Shown in pieces: positions 63,294 through 64,000 of a DNA stretch of 64,000 nt; position 1 is the stretch's first letter, and the number at the start of each line of letters is the position of its first letter. The DNA lies in the NCBI RefSeq assembly GCF_018310535.1, contig NZ_CP074102.1, forward strand, positions 7,378,001 to 7,442,000. The letters run 5' to 3'. The DNA is from Streptomyces mirabilis. GTDB lineage: Bacteria; Actinomycetota; Actinomycetes; Streptomycetales; Streptomycetaceae. The position numbers and the translations under genes are program-made. The notes below the pieces were generated by a model, which made no database searches, was not told the DNA's origin, and was given only the letters and a program-made list of their open reading frames with translations.

Positions 63294-64000
63294 GCCTGCG
63301 CATCGTACGGCTGGCCAACTTCGTCGCCCCCGCGTCGGGCGGTCTGCGCACCGCCCTGCGGGAGCTCGGCAGCGGCTACCTGGCCGCCGGACACGAGCCC
63401 GTGCTCATCGTCCCCGGCGAGCGTGCCACCGACCGCGAGACCGAGCAGGGGCGGGTCATCACGCTGCCCGGTCCGCTGCTGCCCGGAACCGGCGGTTATC
63501 GCGTACTCACGGACAAGCGGCGGGTCGCCCGCCTCCTGGAGTCGCTCGCGCCCGACCGCCTCGAAGTCTCCGACCGGACCACCCTGCGCTGGACCGGGGT
63601 CTGGGCGCGGCGCGCACGGGTGCCCGCGGTCATGGTCTCCCACGAGACCGCCGACGGCGTGCTGCGGACCTGGGGGCTCTCCGAGGGAATGGCCCGCAAG
63701 GCCGCCGACGCCCTCAACATCCGTACGGCGCACACCTACGCGCGGGTCGTGTGCACCACGGAGTTCGCGGAGCGCGAGTTCGTCCGCATCGGGGCCCGCA
63801 ATGTCGTACGGGCCCCACTGGGCGTCGACCTGGTCGGCCGGCACCCCGGGCTGCGCGATCTCGGGGTGCGCGAGCGGTACGCGCGCTCGGACGAGGTGCT
63901 GCTCGTGATGTGCTCCCGGCTGTCCGTCGAGAAGCGGCCCGGTACGGCGCTCGACGCGCTGGAGGCGCTGCTGCGCCGCGGCGAGCGTGCCGTGCTCGTC
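63290..64000 (+). CDS. Glycosyltransferase, second of pair (truncated by window end)
   Basis: ATG 63290 overlaps the previous stop; the frame is open to the window end (about 237 residues). N-terminal RIVRLANFVAPASGGLRTAL, then VSHETADGVLR, APLGVDLVGRHPG and MCSRLSVEKRPGTALDALEA, typical of GT-B family 4. The C-terminal half is outside the window. It is coupled with the upstream glycosyltransferase. Confidence 0.85.
   Translation, partial: MSLRIVRLANFVAPASGGLRTALRELGSGYLAAGHEPVLIVPGERATDRETEQGRVITLPGPLLPGTGGYRVLTDKRRVARLLESLAPDRLEVSDRTTLRWTGVWARRARVPAVMVSHETADGVLRTWGLSEGMARKAADALNIRTAHTYARVVCTTEFAEREFVRIGARNVVRAPLGVDLVGRHPGLRDLGVRERYARSDEVLLVMCSRLSVEKRPGTALDALEALLRRGERAVLV

Overview
The window is high-GC (about 70-75% by eye) chromosomal DNA from a Streptomyces-type actinomycete. 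The evidence is GC-rich third codon positions, many GTG starts, ATGA/GTGA stop-start overlaps, a near absence of TTA codons, and signature actinomycete genes: RbpA, a conservon (NIT-histidine kinase, roadblock, DUF742), GuaB1 and RibM. From memory, the gene order (guaB1 ... ribE-ribM-ribBA-ribH-hisE-hisG ... small SCO1431-type protein, TetR, GH18 chitinase, acyl-CoA dehydrogenase ... ppm, fxsA, rbpA) follows the S. coelicolor SCO1461 to about SCO1410 region. I see no phage, IS element, CRISPR array, rRNA or tRNA; this looks like core chromosome.

Layout. 0.1-2.5 kb: a lipoprotein-type guanyl RNase with barstar inhibitor, then guaB1. 2.5-4.8 kb: an amino-acid permease and an AsnC/Lrp regulator behind a phased array of CGCAAC repeats. 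4.8-11.4 kb: a GntR/UTRA repressor facing an ABC importer operon (binding lipoprotein, two permeases, ATPase) that ends in an unusual HAD phosphatase-EEP phosphodiesterase fusion. 11.5-14.7 kb: conservon genes cvnA-cvnB-cvnC with no cvnD. 14.8-17.5 kb: an amidase plus flavin monooxygenase pair closely resembling DavA/DavB (lysine to 5-aminovalerate), behind a second CGCAAC array. 17.5-26.4 kb: an F420-type oxidoreductase, DUF5995, a GH6 glucanase with a TTA codon, a uracil/xanthine permease, an alginate-lyase-fold polysaccharide lyase, a thioesterase, and a divergent MFS/ROK pair around a palindrome. 26.4-31.8 kb: an orphan chitinase-type promoter, an FMN riboswitch, then ribE-ribM-ribBA-ribH-hisE-hisG and a PH-domain membrane protein. 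32-36.6 kb: two CBS-type CNNM/hemolysin membrane proteins and an EccA-like AAA+ ATPase. 37-48.7 kb: a uridine-kinase-like protein, C39 peptidase, M1 peptidase, small membrane protein, TetR, GH18 chitinase with DasR-type promoter, acyl-CoA dehydrogenase, hypotheticals, an APH-fold kinase and a leaderless Lrp regulator. 48.7-57.6 kb: an amidohydrolase, polyprenol-phosphomannose synthase with a long leader, fxsA, rbpA with a textbook SigR promoter, and a yczE-GDPD-MFS operon divergent from a MocR regulator. 57.7-64 kb: an FtsK-like ATPase with a P-loop lacking lysine plus a small membrane protein, an ankyrin protein, a 19-codon leader ORF, a HEAT-repeat protein, and two glycosyltransferases, the last cut by the window end.

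The most interesting signal is a possible unrecognised regulon. CGCAAC-type boxes spaced at helical intervals (21, 30, 21 bp) lie before the permease/AsnC operon, and similar boxes (31, 22 bp) lie before davA-davB 12 kb away. This suggests that the AsnC-type regulator couples amino-acid uptake to an oxidative amide pathway. Second is a chitinase-type promoter, nearly identical to the one driving the GH18 gene at 43.3 kb, that now points at no gene. It looks like the scar of a deleted chitinase.
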